Below, piece after piece: positions 23,025 through 33,762 of a stretch of 64,000 nt of DNA (positions are counted from its first letter, which is position 1; each line of letters opens with the position of its first letter). This DNA is from Rhyacophila brunnea (taxonomy: Eukaryota > Arthropoda > Insecta > Trichoptera > Rhyacophilidae), in the NCBI GenBank assembly GCA_022495005.1, contig JAGYXB010000020.1:806001-870000 (forward strand), given 5' to 3'. The notes beneath the pieces are model-generated. The model did no database searches. It worked only from the letters and a program-made list of their open reading frames with translations, and was not told where the DNA came from. A program made the translations under genes and the position numbers.

Positions 23025-24315
23025 CGACGGTCCCTACGTAAACTCGGACACCTAACAAAAAAGTATTTTTTACTTTTAATGCCAAAACACTTAAAATAAC
23101 TTGATATAAAATGAAGAGAGAAAAAAATCTCACTTAATTTCAGAAAAAAATCTACGTAAAAACGAACCGCGTAAACACGGATATGTTAATATGTCCATAT
23201 TTAAATCGGACACCAGACAATCGCTTCCGGTCACATAAACAGATAAATGTCAGTTGTCTTTATGTACGTCGTGCAGGTGGCCAGTTGTCTTTATATACTC
23301 GGTTCAGGTGGCCTAAACAAAGTTCGTTAGAAACTCATGTGTATTATTTTGACTGTTTTCGTTCGTTATATCAGAGAATAGGTATTTTTAAAGAGCAGTT
23401 TCATAACAAAAACAGTCGAAAAAAGTCGAAAATAAAAAATCTGAAAACCATCGTAAAATTCCCCGAAACCAGCATGGCTTTCATAAACTACGAAATATGT
23501 TGTTTATTGTAATGAACGCTGGTAGGTACCTACGGAATTCACAAATCTTGGATTTTTCAATCATAATATGCGTAGATACTTTTTCATTATTGTCGGCGAA
23601 AACGACAATTAGGTAGGTACTTAGACACTTAACTAGTACAATAAATGTAATCCGTCCCCGGCGACATCCTGTCCGATCGGATTTTATTGCTTAGGGTCGA
23701 AATGTTTTTAAACGATCAACACATTAACAGTATTTTAGCTCGGTATATCCGATAAGTTGCTCGTTAAAACAGTGAATAAATGTATGGAGAAAATCATAAA
23801 CCAAAATGTCAATGAATTTTTCCTCATTACATCCGAGATCTCGCTATGTCCGAGATCGTAATAACCGAGTTCGACTGTAGTGTGATTATTGTTTTATTCG
23901 CTGAATGATACCAGTCTCAAGATTTTTTAAATAAAAAATATTAGTTAATAGGGAGATAATAATATTCTTCTAAATATTTAAAATCTGAGGATTTCAATAG
24001 TAATAAGTTAAGTTGCTAATAATTGATATGAATTCTTTCCCACGTAAAGTGAGATATGTGTTAGTTGTCTCATTCACGGATGTTTGGAAGTTGACGTAAA
24101 GTCGGACAACTACTGTTCTACCAAAAGTATATAATTTAGAAAGAATGTAATAATGAGTAAATAAGCTGTGTCTAGTATTTATAATACTCCCTGAATTTCA
24201 GGTGCCTAGTAATTAAAACATAGAGGTTCAGTAGAAAACAAACTATTTTTACTTCAAATAGCTCTCCTGTAAAATTACGTTTTTGTAGATGTCCGAGTTT
24301 ACGTAGGGACCGTCG
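23025..24315. mobile_element. 1.3-kb TIR element with a nested pogo-like end
   Basis: Perfect or near-perfect 26-bp terminal inverted repeats start CGACGGTCCCTACGTAAACT. The interior is AT-rich and the only long frame (23183-23512) resembles nothing I recognise. At 23735-23877 sits a Tigger/pogo-like right terminus ending ...GAGTTCGACTG followed by TA, apparently nested or captured. Superfamily of the outer element undecided. Confidence 0.6.
23735..23877 (-). mobile_element. Pogo/Tigger-like terminus
   Basis: Reading inward on the minus strand: CAGTCGAACTCGG, then TTATTACGATCTCGGACA and further TCTCGGAT repeats, the characteristic end of pogo-group Tc1/mariner elements. TA follows at 23878-23879. 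The partner end was not found. Confidence 0.5.
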
Positions 24316-24589
24316 GCCTATGAATTCATAATACGTTAATGTATTATTGACCAGCCGCTGATCGACTTTTCGTATACATAATATGCGGAACGCATTCTGT
24401 CGAATTGATATAGGTTCTAGGAATCACCAAGATATATTATAATATATATGTTGCCAGCAAATAAATACCAGTGGTCATTTTTTATTGAAATCAAAATTCG
24501 AAAAAAACTAGAATTTCAAAAATTATTTCATAATTTATTATTAGCACTGTTTATACAAGAACAAAGATCGAAAAAAAAAATCGGTACTT

Positions 24590-24753
24590 TTCGGTTATAC
24601 GGAATACAGCGGCAAACACATTTTGAAAATTCCCGATATACTGGATTATTTGTTAGTTTGGGTTAGGTTAGGGTTGGTTAGGTTAACCCAACAAATAATC
24701 CAGTATAACGGGTATTTTCAAAATGTGTTTGCCGCTGTATTCCGTATAACTGA
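24590..24753. repeat. Palindromic element with TTAGG-like core, copy 1
   Basis: Arms 24592-24658 and 24689-24751 are inverted copies sharing GCGGCAAACACATTTTGAAA and TGGATTATTTGTT. The loop (24659-24688) is ggttaggttagggttggtta-type sequence, i.e. TTAGG pentamer variants. A second member is at 41984-42192. Confidence 0.75.
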
Positions 24754-25224
24754 ACTGTAACAAAAATTCGTATTTACAATTACTAATAACAAAGTCATAA
24801 AATGAATGCGCGTAAAAAGAACTTTTGTATGTAGCATTTATTTTATTTGTAATATGTAACATACATAATGACCAGAATGTTGATTTTCAAGCATATCTGA
24901 TAGGTATAATAATTCTCGCTTTATTATGAAAAGTTTTAATCTGTTTACGGTGTCGAGAAACGCTCGATTTAACGCCATACACAGATATGAATTGTGTAAG
25001 CTAGATGCCTATTAAAAATGCGAGATCTGGCAAGAAAAAAGTTGACAACGCTGATCAGCTGTGATCAGTCAGCCATCTTTGTTCTGAATGTTGGGTCATA
25101 AGAATATAAAGGGCTATAGATTTCACGAAGATGCTATGGCCAGTTGAATAACTGATTTGAATTAATTTAGTGTTTTAAATTGAATTAACATTAAAATATG
25201 AGACAATTAAATTAATGTTGATGT

Positions 25225-26071
25225 CAGGGCCGGATTTACCAGGGTGGGCTTGAGACTTGGATTATTTTTTTTTTGATTTCATGTACTAATAAACTTTATG
25301 GTAAGGCAGAGGAAGCTACCGATTCCGCAAAGTTCATGTAAACACATATCCGCAGGATCTACAAGATGCAGATATGGGTAGTGGATGAGTGGATTTTATG
25401 ATTTAATTTTCAAAATGTCAATACTTTCTAACCACCTACTATGTAGAAGATACAACCCCAATTCTTGGTACTATACCAAACATTCGAATAGCATTCGATT
25501 TGTTGACAGTATCTATACTTGCAGCAAATTTCTAAATTATGTATTCAAAACCATTATCAAGCCCTCCGCATGAGCCGATTTTAGTGAGTAATGTTTTACC
25601 AAGTGCATAGCCAACACGCCAGTGTTGCCATAATATAATTTATAAAAAACATCGCTTGTAAAATTATAACATTGGAATAAATATTGGATATCTGGCAACA
25701 CTACGACACGCACACAGTCACACATATTTTCGAATAACCCAGGAAATGGTCGTCGAGGGGGTGAGGCAAGTGCATGAAAAAGTTTGTCATGTTTTGAGGG
25801 ACAAACACTTGCAATAGCTCTATCTATATTTTTTCTATAATCTAAGACCATTATCCAAAATCGATCAAGTTTATTTGCTGTAATGCAATGCCAACAAAGT
25901 CTGAAATATTGAAAATAATATATGTTTATGGAATAATAAATGGTTTTGCGAACAAAAATACAAGAAGAGTGGTTATGTTGAAAAAATGAAGATTTATCTT
26001 AATAAAAATTGTTCTTTGGGCCTCCCAATATGACGTAGCCCAGTGTCCTATCAAGCGTAAATCCGACCCTG
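25225..26071. mobile_element. hAT element, non-autonomous
   Basis: Ends CAGGGCCGGATTTACC and, inverted, CAGGGTCGGATTTACG, a widespread hAT terminus. Flanks gttgatgt and agtaatgt match at only 5 of 8. No transposase frame survives; the open stretches inside have stops and no motifs. Confidence 0.72.
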
Positions 26072-26641
26072 AGTAATGTAATTACATGTTAAATCGATTT
26101 TTAATAATAATTATCAAGAAAGAAAAATACTATAAGCGAGATATAAAATAATATCGTTTGCATTTAAAATACAGTTCAATAATAATTGTGCCTACTTTAA
26201 AGGAAAACACAAGTACACACTTTGCTCCTTAAGCTTAAAAGATTATAATTACATTTAGTATTGTACTGTATTTCGGTATCAGTGTATCACTACCAATATC
26301 TTTTTTACGATATGATACCAGTGTCAATACGTCATTCATTCTAACTATACTGATACCGAGTGTTGATATTTTTTTCTATTTGATCTTATTAATTATGGAC
26401 ATGTTCTTCGTTGTTTAATATTATATTATAAACAGTTCCAACTTAATTTATTTGTAAAGCCCATTCAGTGCTTCGGAACCAGGGTTTCCAATTTGACGTT
26501 GTTTGTCAGCAAATAAAGTATTCTTTGTTTTTATGCCTATTTAGCCAGATTTATTAAAAATTATTAATAATCAAGAGATTGTTATATCTTTGACCTAACT
26601 AAGTAGCTTTAATCACAAATAAATCTTACTAAATTATGTTT

Positions 26642-26778
26642 CTTTTTCAGAGTGACCAACCGATGTGAGGGCAAGAGAAATTAAAAGAGAATCTGAAACA
26701 ATTATTGTACAAGAAAAACGACAGATCGAATAACTTGTATTGTAATAGTCTTTGGCGTTTAAAGTTGTTTTGACAATC
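26642..26778 (+). promoter_or_regulatory. Splice acceptor and 5' UTR of the DUF4781-like gene
   Basis: A pyrimidine-rich tract ending ctttttcag at about 26649 precedes a leader of about 130 bases with no long upstream frame. This suggests a non-coding first exon further upstream, which I could not locate. Confidence 0.45.
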
Positions 26779-28149
26779 ATGGCATCTAGACAACGAGTGA
26801 CTTTTAGTGAATGGAAGAGAAAATGCGAATCGCAGCAACGCGATATATCGAATCAGCTCGGAGATAGATTCTGGGACAGTTTTGATTGGCCAGGTGACAA
26901 AAAATTTCTTACCCAAAAGATAGCTATTCCACTATTTGGCAAAATTATGGATGAGTCTAATGAGTTGGATTTGACAAAAGAGGAGCGTGAGTTAGTTGAT
27001 GATATTCGGGATAAGTGTGTCAAGCACTGCTGGTCATGTAATAAGGTTCGAATTTCTATCATCTTCGTGTTTGTTTACATGAACCAAACGACTCAAACCA
27101 TTGTTCCTTTGATACGAGTCATGAGTAATTCGACAGTAAATGTCGACAATATTCCAGAAAGTGTATTGATAGATCATATAGGTCGTGTTTATAAAAACTG
27201 GGCAGAATATAAAGATGACAATACGTGGAATAAGGCTTGGCTATATGCTCCAATGAACGCCTATTACTCTCCAGATAATGGCTTTATATTGATTGATCAA
27301 AGTTCCCGCGGCAAAGTCTTGCAAGAAGTGGACTTAGTATCTACTATTTCAAGTGTTGTCACCAGCGTGAGTATGGTTGGTGGTGTGGTTATGTCTTTAT
27401 TCCCACCGACTGCACCAATTGGTGCTGCTCTTGTCATAAGCAGCACGATTGTGGGAGCCCCAGGAACTGTTTATGGAGTCGGAAAAAGTGTGGGGAATCT
27501 TGTTGATAGAGTGCAACATGAACAGAGTATTGGTTTACAAGATTCTGAAGCAAGACAATGCTGGCTGATGACTGCTACAAATCTTGTCTCCGTTGGAACT
27601 ATGGCTGCAGGAAAGTTGCTGGCTAGTTCAGCAAAAGCTGGAAATTTGGTTTCCAGTGGTACCAGAGTACTATGTACAACCCTCAGTATTACGTCTATCT
27701 CCATGACAGGAATCGGGATCGTCAGTTCAATTTATGAATTGTCGCAAAAAAAGGAAGTCAGCGCTTTAGATATTCTCCAATTGACAACGTCTGTCTTCTT
27801 CTTTTCGCACAGCGTCGTATCCTTCAAAACAGCAAGCAGTATAATAAAGGACGTACAAAAAAATGAAATCAGTAAAATGAGACAAAATTTGTCTGCTGGG
27901 AACAAAGAAGTCCATGATGCTTTACTCCAGGGCACAAAAGAAATTGTCGATAAAGGAAAAGTTAGAGAAATGCATGGCCAAGCACAGTTTATAAAAGAAA
28001 TGAAAAAAATTGATAACACATCTGAGTTTTATAGTCATTTCAAAATAAGAACAGATGGACAGTTGCCTATCAATAATGAATTAACAATACACCCACGAGC
28101 CATGTCCACGAATGAGAGCCGATTGTATGATGGTGACGAACAAGCATAA
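26779..28149 (+). CDS. DUF4781-like insect protein
   Basis: A single open frame of 456 residues starts at ATG 26779 (context caatcATGG); the frame extends 27 bases upstream only through a non-ATG start, so this ATG is preferred. The N-terminal 170 residues are charged and soluble-looking (VTFSEWKRKCE, then DNIPESVLIDHIG and KNWAEYKDD). From about residue 185 there are several hydrophobic, Gly/Ser-rich stretches (SVVTSVSMVGGVVMSLFPP, AALVISSTIVGAPGTVYGVG, LLASSAKAGNLVSSG, SITSISMTGIGIVSSIYEL). A charged C-terminal region then ends in QAQFIKEMKKIDN. This layout fits the DUF4781 group of insect proteins of unknown function, named from memory; the hydrophobic segments suggest membrane association. 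A partial copy lies at 19530-19887 and differs at the C-terminus, so this gene may have acquired a short replacement tail. The TAA stop overlaps an AATAAA signal at 28148-28153. A MITE starts 27 bases downstream. Confidence 0.8.
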   Translation: MASRQRVTFSEWKRKCESQQRDISNQLGDRFWDSFDWPGDKKFLTQKIAIPLFGKIMDESNELDLTKEERELVDDIRDKCVKHCWSCNKVRISIIFVFVYMNQTTQTIVPLIRVMSNSTVNVDNIPESVLIDHIGRVYKNWAEYKDDNTWNKAWLYAPMNAYYSPDNGFILIDQSSRGKVLQEVDLVSTISSVVTSVSMVGGVVMSLFPPTAPIGAALVISSTIVGAPGTVYGVGKSVGNLVDRVQHEQSIGLQDSEARQCWLMTATNLVSVGTMAAGKLLASSAKAGNLVSSGTRVLCTTLSITSISMTGIGIVSSIYELSQKKEVSALDILQLTTSVFFFSHSVVSFKTASSIIKDVQKNEISKMRQNLSAGNKEVHDALLQGTKEIVDKGKVREMHGQAQFIKEMKKIDNTSEFYSHFKIRTDGQLPINNELTIHPRAMSTNESRLYDGDEQA

Positions 28150-28153
28150 TAAA
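28148..28153 (+). terminator. Candidate polyadenylation signal overlapping the stop codon
   Basis: AATAAA begins at the second base of the TAA stop of the DUF4781-like gene. If used, the 3' UTR would be only some 10-30 bases and would end at or in the adjoining MITE. Confidence 0.4.
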
Positions 28154-28176
28154 TATAATTTTATAATGATGGCCGC

Positions 28177-28499
28177 TCAGAGCTGGGTCCCGACAAAACC
28201 GCCCGGACATTGCTGCCAAAACAATTAAGAAATGAGATTTATTTTTCCATATTATTATATTTTAGAAACACAAATAAAAAAACCTACGAATAAAGGTATT
28301 GAAAAATAAAGATATAAAAATATATTATATAAGATATAAAAAATATGAAAAAGTATTTGTTTTGAGTATATATTTTTTTTATTTTTTGAGGGCGGTTTGG
28401 TCTAGGCGGATTTGTCCGGGCGGTATTAACAAGCACACCGGTACGGGCGCATTTGGTTTGGCGGCAATGTCCTGGTGGTTTTGTCGGGGTGCCGTTCAG
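28177..28499. mobile_element. MITE with CCCGACAAAACC ends
   Basis: Left 28189-28221 and right 28460-28492 are inverted copies: CCCGACAAAACCGCCCGG then ACATTGCTGCCAAA, against CCCGACAAAACCACCAGG then ACATTGCCGCCAAA. Exact outer limits are uncertain. The core is AT-rich. Confidence 0.65.
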
Positions 28500-29261
28500 A
28501 ACGGTTATAAGATGCTTTATGATGAGAGTTTCAGAGCTTGGTAAATTACTGAAAGTTCAAATTCCCTTCTAGAAACTTGGAGAACCCCTACCTATCCGAC
28601 ACGTAATTTTCAGATAGTAAAATTATAAATTAATATTTATAACATAAAAGAGGGCGTAAGTAGATACCGACGCAATGTACTGTTTACAGTCCTATTTTAC
28701 TAAAAGTTCACAGTGACATATTAGCGCTGCAGGCGAAAACAATGACGGGATAGTCATATTAATGTGCCTTTTGTCTAAAGCTATTGTTCAGGCAATTAAC
28801 AGTATTGTAATAAAACATTTCTGTGTTGTAACTATAACATGCTAATTTTAAGCACTTTGACGGAATTAAAATGAACAGTGCGTAGTAGGTTGTGAACGTT
28901 ATTACAGGATATTTCGATTTTTAATTTAAACGTAAAAAAATACTCAATTGTTCAAAAATAAGTAACGTTTAATTTTAAAGTTCCGCCGAACCCTGTTGAG
29001 AATTACTGTCTGTTGAATTTTGATTATCGAATTGCTTATAAAAATAACACATTTGACGTCTAAATATGTAAACAAATCATGTCTAGTAAAATTTCACAAA
29101 ATTTTGTATAACTAACATTTTCAGTTTATAGTAAAAAAAAGAAAAATATTAAAATATAAGTCTGCAAATTGTGAGTTATATTAAAAAAAATTGGAATAGG
29201 TTTTAATATGGGTTTTAGGCTATACCTCAGTTGAGGCACGGTCTAAAAAGATCGTGGCTAG
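28500..29261. other. No gene seen
   Basis: AT-rich spacer, no terminal repeats or coding frame recognised. Confidence 0.45.
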
Positions 29262-29592
29262 GCGATGCGCGGATTGCGGGTCGCGGGTGCAAATAACGCA
29301 TGCCGAACGAAATATAATTTGTCATATAAATCCAAAATGCGTCCATTTAATGTTCTGTTTATTGTTCTATTAGTAACAATAATATTATATTCATTCACAT
29401 ATTTTCTTTTTAAAGTAAATGGGTAACGATTTTAGTCACCTTTACACGGTTTAATACCCTCGTTGCCATCACGAAACAAATTGACATGTACCCAGCTCGA
29501 CGTTCTCTCTCCGAATGGTAGCGAGTCCAACATTTCGTCGTGCCTATACTTGAAAATTATTTGCCGTTTCACTGATGTATCGCCTTAAGCAT
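29262..29592 (-). repeat. Dispersed repeat, inverse of 18010-18330
   Basis: Reverse-complement match to 18010-18330, ending in gtttcactgatgtatcgcct against the first copy's start. Slightly diverged. Confidence 0.65.
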
Positions 29593-29847
29593 TTTTGATA
29601 GGTATTGAAGACGTCGACTTCACGGAACTATGAATAAAATATTTAGTGGAGTTAAACGAAATTCTAGTTTCACATTTTATTTACGCTATCAAAAGATAAT
29701 GGCGTTGTGACCAATGTCTTGTTGACTTGTGATTCACACCATGAACTTCAACGTTTAAACATTAGTTATGCATACAAAATATTTTCTTGCTTACATAGAA
29801 TCAATAATCACAAAAATCTGTGAAACATTGTAGACTAAACTTAGTCG

Positions 29848-30183
29848 CAGGGCTTCGAACCGTTATTTTTTTTCATTTCGGTTTACCGATCCGGTTTAAG
29901 TAAAAAAAATATATTGGTTCAGTTCCGGTTTTTGTTCCGAAAAAAATAACGGTTTTTCCGTAATAATGGTTAATGTTTAAATGTTTCCAAGACTCGAGAC
30001 ATAAGACGTGTTGCGCCTACGAGTATACGACAACTGAACGACAAGAGAGTGGAGAGTAAGATCACGTACTGTTAACGCGCGTGCGTTATCCGAAATAATC
30101 GATATTTTTTTCGGTTTGATTCTGGTTTTCGTTCCGACAAAAATAACGGTTTTTCCGGTTTTCAGTTCCGGTTCGAAAACGTG
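29848..30183. mobile_element. hAT-like MITE
   Basis: Begins CAGGGCTTCGAACCG; the right end inverted reads CACGTTTTCGAACCGG. Flanks cttagtcg (29840-29847) and cttagccg (30184-30191) match at 7 of 8, a hAT-type target duplication. Inside, both arms repeat 'ataacggtttttccg'. No coding content. Confidence 0.72.
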
Positions 30184-30404
30184 CTTAGCCGAACTTCATA
30201 TTCGTCGACACACATTATAATATTACATTTATTGTGTAATTTCACGCAACATGAAACTTTTAAATACGCCAAAGAATACTAAAAAATGTTAAAAACCAAA
30301 TACGATCCTAGAGGATATTGTATCAATAGTTTTTCGTTCCCCCCTCCCTCCTCCTCTTTCGAGAAATGGATGTTACCCACTTACTCAACCTTTTAATTTT
30401 ATAC

Positions 30405-31245
30405 TAGTGGGCTAAGGATGGAGGTAGGCTGTTTAAATTCGACATAAATAATGTACACTAAACTTTTTCAGTCAAACGTATGCATTTTTGTTTTCATTGA
30501 ACTAAGACTACAATCAGTGCCGTCCCGTGGGGGTAGGCAGATTGAGCGTCGCTTGGGGACGGCAGTTACTTGAAGGGCGGCAAACAGAGGAGAATCATTT
30601 GGTATATTAGATATATAAATAACTACCTAAAGTGAATACTTAATAACGAAAATATCTTTCCTTTCAAAAATTCAGCTCACTGACTCGAAAAAATTTATTA
30701 ATTGGCACAAAAGGTTTAACAGAAGTTTAATTTTTTGTTGGGTTCGTGATGTCTAGTTTAGTTCTGTTGCCCTTCGACGTTCTTGGTGACCAGAAACGAC
30801 ACGAGCACGGGTGATAAAAAAATTTGTATAAAAAATGGGGCGGCATTATGGCGCTACCCAGGGGCGGCATTTTTTCAAGGGACGTCACTGACTACAATTT
30901 TCAATATTGTGTACTTAGATAGTGTTTGTTAGTTTTTAAAATTCAATTACACCCTGCCTAATCCAAGCCATAGTAGATGATAATAAAAAATAATCGTTTG
31001 TCTATAAAATATCTAAAATTATGCCATTCAACCATATCTACATAATTTTAGATGTTTTATAGACAGAAGAATATTTTTTATCGATTATGGTTTGGTTAGG
31101 CAGGGCTTAATTAATTTAAAAAACCAACCAACACGATCTGTAAGTATTCTTAATTCTACGAAAACAAATAATTATGACTGAAAAAGTATGCACTAATTTT
31201 GTCGGATCGCCCATAGCATTCCTCCCCTGCACCCCTCGCCACTTG
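30405..31245 (+). mobile_element. MITE family B, copy interrupted by hAT family A
   Basis: The left end AGTGGGCTAAGGATGGAGGT and the right end (inverted CAAGTGGCGAGGGGTGC) are diverged family B termini. The family hairpin (tctataaaatatctaaaatt and inverse) lies at about 31003-31065. The copy is split by a family A hAT at 30515-30890 and is therefore older than that insertion. Confidence 0.7.
30515..30890 (+). mobile_element. Non-autonomous hAT element, family A, copy 3
   Basis: Ends CAGTGCCGTCCC and GGGACGTCACTG, with exact 8-bp target duplication actacaat at 30507-30514 and 30891-30898. It is the shortest complete copy, an internal deletion derivative. Confidence 0.93.
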
Positions 31246-31261
31246 CGTATACTCTGGATCC

Positions 31262-31345
31262 AACCACACTAATTATAAATTTGCCATATTTGGGATTCGA
31301 ACCCGGAATCGTTATGCGTTCGGCCATCGTGGGCGATAAATTACA
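31262..31345 (-). mobile_element. tRNA-derived SINE head, deleted
   Basis: On the minus strand: GCCCACGATGGCCGAACGC (A box) then GGGTTCGAATCCCAAA (B box). The sequence between is about 20 bases shorter than in the SINE at 20548, so the tRNA fold is lost. No clear body is seen. Confidence 0.6.
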
Positions 31346-31814
31346 AGGTTTAATTACTAATGAATTCATTTATCTTTTTCACAGTACAATACGGAAGATT
31401 AACTGTCAAGTGTTGCATTATCAAAAAACATCCGTGCAGTATTAACGACGATCATATTTTTTTGCATAAATATTATGAGAAAGAATTGTTATATTTAATA
31501 TTTCTGTTATATTTTCTTGTTAATTTAAAAATTTTATGTGTACTTTCTTGATTACATTTATTTATCATGTACCACCAACTTACTGTTCAGAACATATTGT
31601 GCGAAATGGACTTTAATAGAACAATAATACAGGTTAACCAAAAAATCGTGAAAATTTATTTATTAAAAAAAGTGAAAAAATACCCTGGTACAAAAGTCTG
31701 TTTAATATCAATACCCTAAACGGCCTAAACTAAACAAACGAAATAGTTTATTTTTCTGAAGTGACTGGAAAGTTGCCTATATTGAATTCTTTGCTAGGTT
31801 TGTATTTTTATTTA

Positions 31815-32285
31815 CAACGTTTTTATTAGGTCGTATTCTTATTTGTCCGGTGGTCGTTTATCCGGTACAAATATTGCAATCGATTTTTAACTAACTTCCC
31901 GACTAGCTAGACATTTGAAACTTTTAGAATATATCAGAACACGATGCCAATGCATTTTTTTAATACTTTTAGCCACCTTTAAGTAGAATTGAATTCATTT
32001 TCAGTTAATTCTGTTTTGTATGAAAAATTATTTCGGAAGAAATCCATAATCCAATCCACTATTATTGGTTGCCAGGGATTTGGGGTCCTAGAAACTAAAT
32101 TATTAATATATACGTGCGTTACTATGGAAATCAATATGAATGTCAAAATGACATTTCAGTAATATTTCTATCAAATACAATTTTTTTTGTTCGTTCAAAC
32201 TAGTCAAGTCAAGTTTACATGATTCAACAGAAAATTTAAAAACGTTGTATTTAAAAAGTTCTTTTTATCTTGTAATAATTTAAAT
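31815..32285 (+). repeat. Dispersed repeat, copy 2
   Basis: Same-orientation match to 16741-17192. Small insertions distinguish the copies. Confidence 0.75.
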
Positions 32286-32695
32286 TTTATCTTTTTTATG
32301 TATTCTTTTGTTATTTAATATGTACTTATTGCATTGCAATAATTGTGCTTATTCTAAAATTATAATTGAAGAAAAAGATAACTCTATGATACTTATTGAT
32401 TAATATCTTGTATGAATTAATTTAATAAAGATGTTTAATGTTTTTATGATTTTTACTGATGAAAGTGATTATTTTATCCTATCGTCGCCGCGATTCTTTC
32501 GTCAACACTGTTTATGGACCGCATAAGCTCTTTTTGTCGCTTTTATTCTTCGCAGTACGACTTGGCTTATCTACCTACTATCACTTTTCAAAACGTTTTG
32601 TATTACTAACATAATATCTAAATTGCCCGAACCAAAGCCGACTGCCCGAACACATTCCCACCGCAACACGTGCTGTCACGCTGAAATAGAGATAG

Positions 32696-33275
32696 CAGTA
32701 GCGAACGGTGGAGGTAGGCTGTTAAGATCCTCCATGAATAGTGCACTTTGAACTTTGTCGGTCATACGTATTTTTTTTTATTGAACTGAGACTACAATGT
32801 ACAGATGGAGTTACAGTACAGAGCTAGTTTTTAAAAATCAATTAAATCCTGCCTAAACCAAACCGTAATATTTTTGGCATACTTTGGGCGATACGACAAA
32901 ATTGTGCACATATTTTTTTATGCATACTTATTACACATATTGGTAGTTCAGCTTTTTTAATTCATCAAGCCCTGCCTAAACTAAACTAGGTATAATAGAT
33001 AAAAAAAAATATTATTCTATCTGCAAAATATCTACAGTTATGTATGATTTAATTGCATAATTTTAGACATTTTATAGATAGACGAGTATTTTTTGAGTAT
33101 TATCTATTGACGTGTCTATGTGTTCGCTGGATTTAATTGAATTTTAAAAATTAACCACGCCATCTGTAAATTGGAGTCTTATTTCAATGAATACAAATAA
33201 TACGTTTGACTGACACAGTTTAGTGTGCAATATTCATGGCTGATCTTAACAGCCTACCTCCACCCTTCGACACTG
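32696..33275 (+). mobile_element. MITE family B
   Basis: Left CAGTAGCGAACGGTGGAGG, right (inverted) CAGTGTCGAAGGGTGGAGG, followed on each side by the same roughly 200-bp inverted arm (gtaggctgttaagatc...). Flanks agagatag and atagacag match 6 of 8. Internal hairpin at about 33022-33080. No gene. Confidence 0.8.
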
Positions 33276-33319
33276 ATAGACAGAGATAAAGATAGTGAAT
33301 CACTATCTCTACCCCAATG

Positions 33320-33762
33320 AAGTGTTGCCAACCGTACTATCATTCGTATTACCGTAATTAGTATAACCGTAGTATATTTGCACTACAATTTCGGTCTATG
33401 CAGGCACTATGTAGTTTTTAAACGCCGAAAATACTATAATTTTAAAATTTGGAAAAAATCGTTCGCAATACAAGAATTACTGATTTATTTTTGACTGAAA
33501 GAGGTAATAAATAAAAAAAAGTTCTCGACATTGGTTTGAAATGGAATTCTTCAAATTAGGTGTAAGTACTTACTTATATTTTTCGTCGAAAAAGGTAAAA
33601 AAAAAAAGCTTTCGTCTTTCATTTCAAATGTAATTTGCAGGTAAGTATTTGTGATCTTAACAACATTTTCAACAGATGACAACGTATACTATATTTTTTT
33701 CCGAAATACTATAATTTCTTGGTCTGCGTACTAAATTCGGTGACAAAACGATGGCAACACTG
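33320..33762. mobile_element. hAT-like MITE (AGTGTTGCCA ends)
   Basis: Left end AAGTGTTGCCAACCG, right end inverted CAGTGTTGCCATCG. Flanks ccccaatg (33312-33319) and cctcattg (33763-33770) match 6 of 8. No coding content. Confidence 0.65.

Noticed and set aside
23183..23512. 109-codon frame
   Set aside because: Lies wholly inside a TIR element, has no recognised domain, and reads like translated AT-rich repeat.
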